64,000 nucleotides of DNA, taken from contig JAEMBT020000008.1 in NCBI GenBank assembly GCA_018873245.2, positions 8,710,238 through 8,774,237 of the forward strand. Reading direction: 5' to 3'. Made by a program: the position numbers and the translations under genes. Below the pieces are notes generated by a model that saw nothing but the letters and a program-made list of their open reading frames with translations, did not search any database and was not told where the DNA came from. This DNA is from Archegozetes longisetosus (taxonomy: Eukaryota > Arthropoda > Arachnida > Sarcoptiformes > Trhypochthoniidae). Positions 1 to 11,200 of the stretch are shown in pieces (position 1 is the first letter of the stretch; each line of letters starts with the position of its first letter).

Positions 1-59
1 AAATAACTTTCGTCGGTAAAAATTATCTGTGACCAATCACGTTACTTATTAACCAGGTA

Positions 60-370
60 CTAGTTCATCCGTCTTTCTTATGAGCCTGGGTAAGTACTAG
101 TGCGAGTATGGCGTCGAATTTCTTGGAATCAGATCGGTTTATTGCCCACCGAGCTGTTCTTGTGGACATTTCGGGGCTTCCTCCTCATGTGGCCAGCTTA
201 CCAAGTTCGGTTGCCAACCATTTCGGATAAGCCAGAACCAATTGTGTGAGCCTCTGCCGATCATTTGTTGATTACATTTGGGGCAGCCGATCCTGGTCAG
301 CGGTTGACGCCTGATCCTCGCTAATCCTTTCGATGATTCAATAAACTGTGGCTAGATGCATTCCCGTAAG
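60..370. other. GC-richer patch of unknown origin
   Basis: This stretch is clearly less AT-rich than the bases that follow it. On the plus strand it holds a 40-codon open frame starting at the ATG near 109 and stopping near 228, and a good splice-donor-like GTAAGT at about 366. On the minus strand there is a short open stretch with a CPKC motif. Neither reading is long enough or similar enough to a family I know to call a gene. It could be a fragment of an exon cut by the window edge or of an old transposon; I cannot tell which. Confidence 0.25.
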
Positions 371-1670
371 TTTTTAGAGTTTTTCTTCGAGTTCTGAAGG
401 CCATTACCGTAAAGAAAATGAAGTGTTCTGCGGGCGTCGATTTGTATTTTCGTAACGCAGTTTACTGCAATCTTGTTAAGAAGAGTTTGAATTTCGAGAC
501 ATGTTATATATCAAATTAAAGCTATTTATAGAGCTTTAAAACGACGTATAGTATGTTTTATTTGCATCCATTGATTAAAAATAACTCTTTATAAGTGTAT
601 ATAATTTTTTCGCAATTTTCATTGGCAATATTTAGACTTTCATTTCTTAATTCTTTATGAAAATATACCAATTGGTACTTAAATTAACAATAACTTTATT
701 TCAACAATTATTTATTGTAAAATACTTAAATGTCTTACGAATTCGACGAGTTTTCTTCAAAACAATTTAAATAAAAATTAAGTTTTTAACATTTAAGAAA
801 AATAAGTAAACTTCAGCTCATTCCGGGATAAGAGGTGAGCCGGTTTATATTTTGTCGAGAAACGGGACAAATTTCTCGATTCCAGAACTGTTCTAGCGAA
901 ACCAGGACGTGCGGCACCTTTACTTAAGAGTTGGAGATTAAAGTTTTAAAGTTTTAAAGCACAAAATTCATTCTTTCATAAAATACTTGAAAGAAAATTT
1001 GAACTAAACCTCAATATTTCTTTTGTATTGTGCACAGAAGAAAATTGTCTCAAAAATATCGGAAAATTCGACCGAGGAAGTCAAATGTTTTGAGATAGGG
1101 ATACCATATCTCCAGCTTTTAAGATTGTTTTTCAGTCCAATTCAGGTTGAAATATCTAACTTTAAACTTCTTAATTGAGAAAAGAGTTAACTTCATGAAG
1201 TGTTTGAAAAATTTCTGATAAAATTAAACTTTTACTTAAGTTACTTATATTGTAGGAACTAATTTTAGAAATAATTATGCTATAGACTATAATGATACAT
1301 TCGGAAAACTTATATTTGCGGATTTTTTAAAAGATCATGAAAATTAATTAAACTAATATCGAAAAAGTTATTGGAAGAATCATTAATATAATTGATTTTA
1401 ATATGAAAGCATAGAGAGTTTCACGAGAGAATTAAAAAATTATGAATCCTCTTTTTGATTATTTTTTCCAGGTTTAAACCGAGTTGGAGGTGGTATCTCT
1501 ATTACTGACCATGAACCACTGTTCTTATCTTGCCATTTTATGGCTCGTATCCAATGCACTCATAGGTTGCAAACTTCACAGCAACCCGAAAAAATGTTAA
1601 GTTAAACAGAAGCCAAATTTGATAAATATTATAAATATTTCAATTTATAGTAAGAACTTTTTAAAATTTT
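371..1670. other. Intergenic, AT-rich, nothing recognised
   Basis: No open frame, RNA gene or repeat that I can support. It contains several short A/T runs. A polypyrimidine tract with an AG near 1472 precedes a short open stretch that ends near 1600, too short to call an exon. Confidence 0.5.
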
Positions 1671-1676
1671 TTTATT
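1671..1676 (-). terminator. Poly(A) signal AATAAA for the BACK-domain gene
   Basis: Reads AATAAA on the minus strand, about 130 bases past the stop codon of the gene at 1807-2274. No closer canonical hexamer is seen, so this is the likeliest cleavage signal; the assignment is an inference from position. Confidence 0.35.
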
Positions 1677-1806
1677 GAATTTATATGGTCAAGGTTTAAA
1701 TATATACAATTCAAGATAATAATTGCATTATATTGATCTTAACAATCTAAAATTATTTTCAGCTGTAAATGTTGGGATTAACGTGCATTATTTATGCTGT
1801 CTCGCC

Positions 1807-2274
1807 TTATATATACGCTGACTTGTGTCTAATCCTCTCTTTCAAAGCTTCAAATATTTGATCTCTAGTGAATAACTTTGAATCGTCGACATCCATAATC
1901 AGAAAATCTTCTTCGATGTCAGGAAGGCGCACCGTTTTCAATACTGCTTCCTTTTCCGGACCGACTGATTTATGGTACGTGATCCACTTCTGTACGTATC
2001 TGAAGAATTCTTTTTCATGAACAATGAAAAATTTATGGCGCAATAATTCTTGAATTTCGACTAAAGTCAAATCGAGAGATTTTGGACTTTCCAAAATTTC
2101 GACTGGATGTTGATTGATAAAAGCCACACACTCTTCTTCAACTTTCTTTAGGGATGGATTCGTGGTTCCCTTAACAGCGCGGTACGTCTCGATAACGTCT
2201 TCTACTGTCAACGCATTAAACTTATGTACTAAGCATAAAATTACTAAGATTGTGGTGAATTTTGTGGTTGCCAT
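1807..2274 (-). CDS. Small secreted BACK-domain protein lacking BTB
   Basis: A single-exon frame of 155 codons. Residues 1-21 form a hydrophobic leader that looks like a signal peptide ending near NA. Residues about 25-110 match the BACK domain of BTB-Kelch and BTBD9-type proteins: a Cys-x-x-Phe-Ile segment, an E-I-L-E-S helix, a Leu-rich V-E-I-Q-E-L-L helix and the conserved aromatic E-F-F-R-Y-V-Q-K-W. The tail, with the V-R-L-P-D and D-Q-I-F-E-A-L segments, resembles the part that follows BACK in BTBD9-like proteins. BACK normally acts inside the cell as a linker in Cullin-3 ubiquitin-ligase adaptors behind a BTB domain. Here BTB and Kelch are both absent and the leader suggests export, so a ligase role is unlikely. 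A TATA box lies 64-71 bases upstream of the ATG, which supports a real transcription unit. The function is unknown; a fragment of a retrocopied BTB-BACK gene is the main alternative. Confidence 0.72.
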   Translation of the reverse strand: MATTKFTTILVILCLVHKFNALTVEDVIETYRAVKGTTNPSLKKVEEECVAFINQHPVEILESPKSLDLTLVEIQELLRHKFFIVHEKEFFRYVQKWITYHKSVGPEKEAVLKTVRLPDIEEDFLIMDVDDSKLFTRDQIFEALKERIRHKSAYI

Positions 2275-2337
2275 TATTTGATATGAATTCTAATCATCAA
2301 ATTCAAATACGTGCTATTAATCAGGATCTAATGGTGG

Positions 2338-2345
2338 CTTTTATA
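2338..2345 (-). promoter_or_regulatory. TATA box (TATAAAAG) of the BACK-domain gene
   Basis: TATAAAAG on the minus strand, 64 bases upstream of the ATG at 2274. A start site 25-30 bases downstream would fall near 2310 and leave a leader of about 35-40 bases, which is typical for a compact arthropod gene. Confidence 0.45.
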
Positions 2346-2785
2346 GCTCTAATTACAATGAAAACTTACGCTTATCATCAAATTTAGATTTGTGACTGAC
2401 GTACTTATAATGTAATCGAAACTTTATGTTTACTTTAGCTTTTGCTTTTAAGTTCTCGCAATTTGTGACGAGAGACAGAAACATGTTTTAAAATTCACAA
2501 TAATATCTTATTTAGATCAAGGACTTGTCTAAATGAAGAACTTTGTTCAAATTTGAATTAATAACAATGAATTTCATTTGAGTTCTTGAAAGTAAAGATT
2601 AGCCAATGCATGATTTCGATAATAAATTCGTGGAACAAAATCTCATAAAATATCGATCGCGATTTTTATTATACTGAATTGGTACTAACAAAGTTCTAAT
2701 CAACAAATGAGGCTCTGATGTGTGTATTTGTTAACAGAACTTTAAACTTGCGAAGCCTGCAAATCTTCTCAAGTCATAGGTATAG

Positions 2786-2926
2786 TAGCCTGTTTTTGAA
2801 GAAGTGCCTCAGCAAATAGGCCTTTTACTATGCATTAACAATACTTTCTATATTGAATTCAATATAGAAAATTTTTAATGCATATTAAAGGCTTGTTCGC
2901 TAAGGCACTCCTTCAAAATCAGGCTA
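2786..2926. mobile_element. 141-bp palindromic MITE, TA target site
   Basis: The two halves are near-perfect inverted repeats. The ends read TAGCCTG and CAGGCTA, and the centre is an exact 20-base palindrome (CTATATTGAATTCAATATAG, about 2852-2871). If the leading and trailing TA are taken as a target-site duplication, it looks like a tiny Tc1/mariner-type MITE. It has no coding capacity. Confidence 0.7.
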
Positions 2927-3470
2927 TATACTGTATATTCTTACATATAACTACGTTCAGCGAAATGGGAGTCAAACAGTATTTCTTATATTGTAAAACT
3001 TACAAAATAATTCCAAGAGGGGGATTTTCAATTTCTTAATCATACAAATAAAACGTAATAAAGACTTAAATTATAATAATTAATTATTTTGTATATTAAA
3101 AACTTTACTTTTCAACTTTGGAGGACTTTTAATCTATACATAAAAATTGCAAAGATGCCTCGCTTACATTTATATATAACATATTAAGTCTTTATAAAGA
3201 CCACGAATTAGTCTACCATTATCAGCGTATTATTAATCTTTTAGTGATTATTGCACTTATCTCAGCCTATCTCTCAATCTATCGTTTTCTCTCTTAATCT
3301 CAATACGCGGCCTCTTTCTGACCAATAAAATTGCATCTCACCTTTGTGTGTTTAAACGACACGAAACCCTTTGTCTCGACACAACGTATTCTCCCTCTCT
3401 AAAGTGTGTACACTTATAATAACAATAAACAAAAGTTAGTGTGAAAAGTGCGCACTTAAGTATTTTTTAT
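2927..3470. other. Intergenic, nothing recognised
   Basis: AT-rich DNA with a pyrimidine-rich stretch around 3270-3410. No gene or clear repeat. It may include the outer flank of the foldback that starts near 3471. Confidence 0.4.
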
Positions 3471-4360
3471 TTTAAAGAAAATCCTTTAAAAATGCACTTT
3501 TCTGGAGAATGCAGCTATGAGTAAATAAATTAGGAAATTTTTAATGATTAAGGAGTGGAAGGAGAGGCGTCGTTCATTTCGAGTTTGACCTGTAGACCTC
3601 TATTGATAAGGTTAAATAAAACTTTTTGATAATAATGTTGTGTTCAATCTTTTGATTTCATTTGAGTTTATACTGAATTCACTTGAAACTTGAATATTCG
3701 TAGTTTTAAGAAATAAAAGTTTTAAGTTATAACAAAAATCATATAATATTTACATAGATTTTATTCACATATTTTCTTATTAAATATTAATGAATGGTTC
3801 AATACTTACACAAGTTTTTACTATAAGAACATATAATGCTGCATTTTTATCACTACTTTTACAAAAAATCTTTTTTATACACTTACCTTTACAGGTACGA
3901 CTAGAAATATCAGAATTAACGTTATTACTATTAATGAATAAAATTTCTGAATCTTTGTTTTTGAGATATTTATCGCTATAAGAAGTTGTATTGCTCGGAA
4001 GAACGACATAATTCAAAAACTTTATTACGTTTTCCTATTCGGCTCGATTAACAGGCAGGAAATCATTATAGGCAAGTTTTAAACTCGATTTCATAACATT
4101 TAAATCGATTTGATCTACAAACTTCAAAACATTGAATTCTATATTTGATTCAACACCCAAGTCATTAAGAAACTTTGATAATTTTTGGCGAATTTAACTT
4201 TTTGCACATCTTAATTATCCTTATCAATAGGTGGTCTGCAGATCAAAATTGGACCGAACGATGCCTTTCTCTTCGCGCCTAAATCATTAAAAATTTTCTA
4301 ATCATTGACGCATTAGCTGGTTTCCTCAGGAAAGTGCATTTTTAAAGGATTGTCTTTAAA
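3471..4360. mobile_element. Long foldback element with diverged ~200-bp arms
   Basis: The left arm (about 3471-3680) and the right arm (about 4130-4360, read in reverse complement) share an ordered series of matches: ATCCTTTAAAAATGCACTTT, AAATTTTTAATGATT, a GGCRTCGTTC-like block, CTGYAGACC, CTATTGATAAGG and a GTGTTSAATC-like block. The middle is AT-rich, and overlapping small open frames on both strands there (3780-4016) carry no family signal. The structure is that of a non-autonomous foldback DNA transposon; the arms have diverged, so it is old. Confidence 0.65.
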
Positions 4361-5120
4361 TCGTGATCTTCATCAACTGTCGTGTGCTAAATTCGCAGCA
4401 AATTTTGTTCACTTTTTTAATATCAAAACTTAATATTAACTTCATAGTATCTTAATAACAACCTTATATCGAACTTAGTTAATATCATATTTTGAAAGTT
4501 TATTAGTACATTTATTTTCTAAACACTTATAAAAGTATTAGGATACAAAGTATTCATAACTCTTAGCCTATTAACCCCGAAATTTATTAACGTAAATTAG
4601 GTAAAACTTTTTTATTGAATATTGTTATACTCAAACTTAGCTATAAAAACTTTAGTTTATTTAAAAGTCGAAACTAAAATATTTATCTGCATAAAGTTTT
4701 AGCTATAAATTTTAATCCAGCATCATAAATTTTATAGCTTTCAGCTTATCTTTAGTTGCGTCTAAAGGCTTATGCTAAAAAACAGCGCAACGAATTTACC
4801 AATGCTACAATGAATAGATGTTACAATGATATGAAATATTAGAAACTTTATAATTAAAGAACAATGGGAAGATTGATAAAGAATCCTCAAATTCTTAGGA
4901 TCATAATATATACTAAAACCATAGTAAAAATATTGCAGCTATTATAAGTAAGAATATTAAATATATAAATAAGAGTCAATATCAGCAAGGTTATTAGTTG
5001 ATAGTGAAAATCTTCCTAATTGCAACATAGCTTTGTAAAATGTAACGATACAGAGAAGTTCAGACTATTTAATTCTAGAGTTACATATGTTTTGTTTAAT
5101 ATTTTTAATCAGATAAATTT
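4361..5120. other. Intergenic upstream of the Mesh-like gene
   Basis: Very AT-rich with many short A/T runs and no open frame of note. It probably contains the upstream regulatory DNA of the plus-strand gene that follows, but I see no defined site other than the TATA box at its end. Confidence 0.4.
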
Positions 5121-5130
5121 TATATAAAAG
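5121..5130 (+). promoter_or_regulatory. TATA box (TATATAAAAG) of the Mesh-like gene
   Basis: TATATAAAAG lies 97 bases before the first in-frame ATG (5218) and 142 before the second (5263). A start site near 5155 would give a short leader. Position and sequence support it; there is no direct evidence of use. Confidence 0.4.
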
Positions 5131-5217
5131 CAAATTTTCTTTATAAAACTAATTTATTAATTTTTTATTTCTCAAACTTAATCATCTACTTCTTTTAATG
5201 TGATTTTTTTAGAAATA

Positions 5218-8200
5218 ATGAAAGTTTATAAAATATCAGATTTTTTAAATAAAATACAAGCAATGAGATTCATATTTTTCATATCCATTTCAACCATATT
5301 GTCGTCCCAGTATTCTTACGCTCATAACTACTATGTAAATCAACAAGTCTCTGAAAAAGGTAAGTGTATTTGTTGAATAATCTATACTAGCATATAATGG
5401 AGTTTAACATCGAAAGAAATTGAAAATCTAATATCATGACAAATATTTACATCGAGATAATGCACAACGCAGAATATTTTTAAAAATTACATTTAATGAA
5501 TTTTAAAACAAAAATCATTCGTTTAGATACCAAAATTTAAGAATTTAAAATTTTTGAAATCCAAAATGAGTTTAATTAAAGTATGAAAATTTACAAAAAT
5601 TTTAATAATATTTCAATTTATTTCAGAACTCATGTACCCCTACAATTTATCTGACTTTACTGAAATCACATCATCCAAGCCTATTCATGATCAACCATTG
5701 CCATTCAGAATACCATTCTTTGGCTTCAGCTTTCACTATGTTTGGGTAACAATTTTTGAAATTAACTTGGTCTATTAAATTTTTCCTATAAATCTCTCTT
5801 ATAAAATTAGAAGGTTAGGTATATTTAAAGGTTTACTTCTGATTGACCAACAAATGAAAGACCAAAAACCAAAAGCACAACAAGAAAAGTCCAACAAATA
5901 AAAGACCAACAATTAAATGACCAACAAATAAATACCCAACAAATCAAATCTCTTAATTTATCAAATAATTAAACATCTGTTTTCAGATTATTGAACGAGT
6001 CACATTTATAAGATGTTTTATAGATTTCAAGAAAGGGCCTTCAAATTTTGATTTTTTGAAAACTTCTTATTAGTAATGCACTGATATTTACTCTTATTTT
6101 CCAATAATAAAATTTGTTGTCTAATTTTAACTATGGAAAAAACATTACTTAAGCATTGCTTAAATGAACTGCTATTTAATAATAACCTTAGCATAAATTT
6201 GTTGGGTTTTTATTTTTTGGTCTTAGATTTGTTGGGCATTTATTTATTGGGCTTATTTTGTTGGGCCTTTAGTTTTTGGTCTTTTATTTGTTGGTCAATC
6301 GGGAGTACACCTATTTAAAGTCCTGTTTTATCTAGAAATGACCGTTGTCTTGACAATAGATACGCGCGTACAATTAATATAATTATTAATATCATGACGT
6401 AGAATAAAAACTTCATTCTTAGCCTTGAATTAATATAAATTTAGCTAATACTATATAATATTGAAATGGGAACTCAAAGTCTCGCCTATGAGCCGCAGAG
6501 ATTTGCCTCCGACAGACAATCACCCTTGCGGCGAACTGTCACGTTCCGAGTGGGGCAGAGAAGGCAAAAAGAAAATAAAATAGTTATGCTTCACTTAACG
6601 TGAACAGCTTTATTCCAAAGCTTTAACTGAGGAGCTGTTGGAGTAGAGCTCCCTTGTATACACATGTGTATTAGTAAAAAGTCAGTACGACTTATTGTTG
6701 TACTGACCATTAGTGGTTAGTAGATGATGAAAAGTTTTGTGTTATGTTTGTAATTTATATTCATTGTGTATATTATCATTATATTCATCACGCGTCCAAT
6801 TTTGTGTTTATTTGTTTGTTATGTCTTAATAAATTATGTTGATTAATAAGAGTTAAGACGCTATCCGTATATCTATGTTCGACTATTGCAGAATCTGTTG
6901 AATATCCCTTTGAAGTTCTTTTAATCACACTGCATACGCAAAACATATATTTTCTACAAAAAATTCATAAAATCGTTAAAAAACAAAGCTAATGACTAAT
7001 GTTATACGAGTATTTTTCATAGCTTTCAGAGATACGAAGTACAACACAAGTCGAACATAGATACACGGATAGCTTCTGAGATACAAGCTCTCGAGACCCT
7101 TAGTTTATGATTAACATTTTAAATAAATTCCACGAAAAATCAAAATTTATTTAGCTATTAATTTTTGGTTAAATTCGTCTTAACTTTCAATAACAGGTTC
7201 AAAGAGACGGATATGTATCGTTCAACAAAGGACTCCTTTCATACAAGTTTCCGATAAAGCTTCCAATTGTTCCTCGCGACCCTCTTATGGAAGAAGATCC
7301 ATCAATGATAGCGCCCTGGTTCGCATTACAAGATATTCCGACTGAGGTGCCCGGAGCTGGTGTCTATTTGAAAATTGTTACTTTAGAATCAGAATCGAAC
7401 AAACCCTTAAGAGATAAAATTCGTGTCGATTTCAGAAATGGAATGATAGGCGCATCTGATTTTGAACCGAAATTCGCTCTGATTATCACCTGGAAGAACA
7501 TGACTATGGTTAACAAAAGACCAGAAATGCCTCTTGTGGTAATTGAAAATTCATTTAACTTTTGAATTTAATTCAAAAACTTTTCCAATATAAAGCCATT
7601 TATAATTATTTATCTCGATAGACAAATACATACCAATGTGTTTTAGCGACCGATGAGATTCGAACATACGCTATGTTTAATTACGACCAAATTCAGTGGA
7701 TTACACATCATGATAATTATGAAGGACTTAGAGGACCACCAGCTTATGTAATTTTAATATAATTCATATATAAAGTCATCTTATAATATTATTTTACAAA
7801 GGTTGGCTTCAACGCTGGCAACACTACTCGTGCATTTGAATTTAGACCTTACTCTCAAAATCCTCGCATATCATACTTAACAACACGCGGTTTCGGTAAT
7901 GGTTTTCGTGGCAGATATTTCTTTCAAATAGACGAAGAAGTCATGCCCGGGTCTTGCGTTGAGAGAGATCTTGACCCTAATCTACCCGATCGCTTGCCGC
8001 TAACATTCTTTCCAAAAGTTGGCAATATGTTAGGCGGAACTGAAGTCAACGTCACAGGTCCATGTTTTTCACCTAACAGTATAATTACCTGTAAATTCGA
8101 GAATTGGAAAACACAAGGAATTTACAGAGGTCCTAATCACGCGACCTGTATATCACCGCCGGTTATGTACAATGGATTTGTTGATCTGACCGTTACCGTT

Positions 8201-11200
8201 GATGATAGAACAGGCTTCTTGGGAAGATTTTATATACGTATGCATTTTGAATATTAGATTTTAGCTCAAGTAGACTTTTAACATTTATATAGAATATGCT
8301 CAATGCAAATACTCTTCAAATTAGTTATGCTGAACAAAAGCTAACCGCGCTTAAGTAATGATGCTTCAAAAGTTGAATTATGTGCATGCTAGTTCGTAAT
8401 CACTATTAGAGTTGATTATCTTTTCTCTCAAATGAGTTAGACTACAGTTATCAAAGGGTAAAAAAGCTACGAAAATCTGGGTTTATCTTCGATTTAATTT
8501 TTATTAACGTTCAATTACTCAGAACCACCTGAGGTTGATGATGTTATAGTACTCGATGATGCGGACCATTTAGAGGAGATTAACGGAATGCTTGAACTCA
8601 GATGGAAGCCAAATAATCTGGGATGGGACGAGAACGCTCGAGTCACTATATCTTTGTGGGGCTATAAAGAAACAGATGATCTCTACCCAACGCTAACATA
8701 TATCGATACGCTCGCAGATCCGGGATCTGCAAGACTTGGACAACGGAAGGCACTAATCGATCCAAAATTATTCAGTGACAGGAAAAATAACCAAACAAGT
8801 GATATAACTTTTGGATTTATAGCTATAAATCTGACTGATTCGTCCGTTTTGGGCAAAGAAGTAAGACATTCGCCTATAATATGGTCAAGGCCTATACCTC
8901 TCGGCTGGTATTTCAAGAAGCAGTGGGAGAGAGAATATGGAACTAATGGCAAATGGAAAGATCATTTTTGTCAGGATTGGTTCGACAAAGAAAAGAGTGA
9001 ATATAGATTTAAGGATAAATTACCCCAATGTCCCTGTACTATAAGGGAAGCGACGTTAGACAGAGGAGTGTTCTTATCAGATTTGGACTGTAATGTTATT
9101 GATCGCAAATGTGATACTTTTCATCGCGGAGCTGTCCATTGCGTTTCGACGCCTGGAATATCATCGTATGTATTAGACGTAGAAATAGATAAGAAATTTT
9201 TGACTTAATAATGGAATCAAAATTGCTTTAGTGCTGATGGTTCGGGTCAAACATGTTGTTATGACGATTATGGTGAGCTCATACAGACAGCAGATTCTAT
9301 GTATGCCGGAAGACCTTCTCGCGCATCATCTTATGGTAAACATCCATTCAAGAGGCAAAAGATGGTATCCATCTAACCTAGAATTTCTATCAAATATATA
9401 TAAATTCATTAACAATAAAACTGAATCGAAATAATACAAAATCTATCAATAATTAGATTCCAGTCCTGTCTGAATGGTTACACGACAAAATTCCATTCTT
9501 TTTTTGCTGCAAATGGCAGTCACAAGAAGACAACTCGAAAACTTGCCAAATGTATAATCAATTACGAACGTCACAAGGCTGTCAGTCATATAAGTCTCCG
9601 GCCGTTTCGTCAGTCTATGGCGATCCACATATAATCTCATTCGATAGACATAACTATACGTTCAATGGCAAAGGAGAATTCACTTTATTAAACACTCAAT
9701 ATTCTAACCCAGGATTCGGTAAAAATATTTTATAAAATCGGTGTGAACCTGAAATCACAATAACTGCTTTCATTCTTCCACTGAAGAAATCCAGGGAAGG
9801 TTTGAACAGATACCAAGACGTCGAAGAGTTGACCCATCAATCAACGCAACGGCTCTGACAGCAGTTGCCGCTCGTAGTAATTCATCTACAATCGAATTCC
9901 GAATTAGACCAGGGGCTGCGCGCTGGAGGTATAAAATGTATGTGGTTGTGGATAAAGAGTATGTATTTTGGTATCCACCTATGAAATATATGAACTTTCG
10001 TGGAGTGACTCTCTTTCAACCAGAAGGAATCCAAAATATGTCACATCTTATAGCTATGTTTGATTCTGGAGCTGGTCTTGAAGTTATCACAAACGATGGA
10101 CACATGACTGTTCATGCCTACGCGCCTCATAGTTTTCTGGTTTGTTTTACTAGTTATTAATGTCGTTATTTAACTTAGTAACCAGTATAATTGAAAATTT
10201 GGCCAATTTAGACTGTTATCTTTCAAATTAAGATTCATTCAAATTAGTTAGTAATAATTAGGGTGACCACCCGTCCCGTTTTTGACGGGACAGTTCCGCT
10301 ATTTTAAAGATAAAAAATAGAAATCCCGTTAGACCAAAAACTCTCGACGGGACAATTAGCTGACCGTCTTTCAACTTTCATTTAGAAAAATGTGTTTAAA
10401 AAAATATTTCTTAGAAATTCAAACATTGAGTTTATTTTGCAAATGCTAAAGGAATAAAGGTGGGTTTAGACGACGAAACATTACGTTTCATGGTTTTAGC
10501 CATTTTGATTTCTGAAGCTAGTTCGTTGTCTAAACGTAACGTTTCAAAAGTTTTTGAAACTTGAAACGCGTTCCACTGCAACTTCTAATCAAAGTCTTCT
10601 TTCGGACATGTGAGCTGAATAGCACATCTTTAACCTCAAGCACATGATAATGTGACACTTATCTCACATATATAAACAAATGCAATGTTAAATAAAATTT
10701 ATTAACATAAAAATGATTTTATCACAACAAGAACAACTAATTTAACTGTTTGGTGAAAATCCCAAGAATCCTAGAGATAGTAATTGTGAAAGTAAGCAAA
10801 TGACAAAATATAAACACTTTTAAACTGCCCTTTAAAGCTCGCATAACACATGTTTAATACTTGAATCTTACTGGTTATTGCAAAGAGAAGTCTCAAAAAC
10901 TGATTGTATTGCGTAAACTCTAGGTTTCGATTTCTAATCTTTCTGGAAATTTCTAAATCTGGAAACTTTAGTTGCCGAAACCATGAAGCTAAAGTTTCAT
11001 CTTCTAAACCTACCTTAAGAAACTCAGTTTTGAACACCTGTGGTTTAAAATCAAAAGTTTTAGAATTAATCTTATCTGCCTTGACTTATGTCTGATATAA
11101 ACAGTATTTCTTACTATGGAATAACTAACTTTTGAAGATACCACCTCTAATAAAAAAATATACTTTATAAATTAGTCATGATTAATTATCTTCAATGTTT

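Noticed and set aside
3780..4016. Overlapping open frames on both strands (78 and 63 codons)
   Set aside because: They lie in the AT-rich centre of a foldback element and have no domain or signal.
6133..6318. 61-codon frame rich in Leu, Phe and Trp
   Set aside because: It is the repeat-built right arm of the element at 5829-6311 read through.
8683..8952. 89-codon minus-strand frame inside the Mesh-like gene
   Set aside because: It is the shadow of exon 6 on the other strand.
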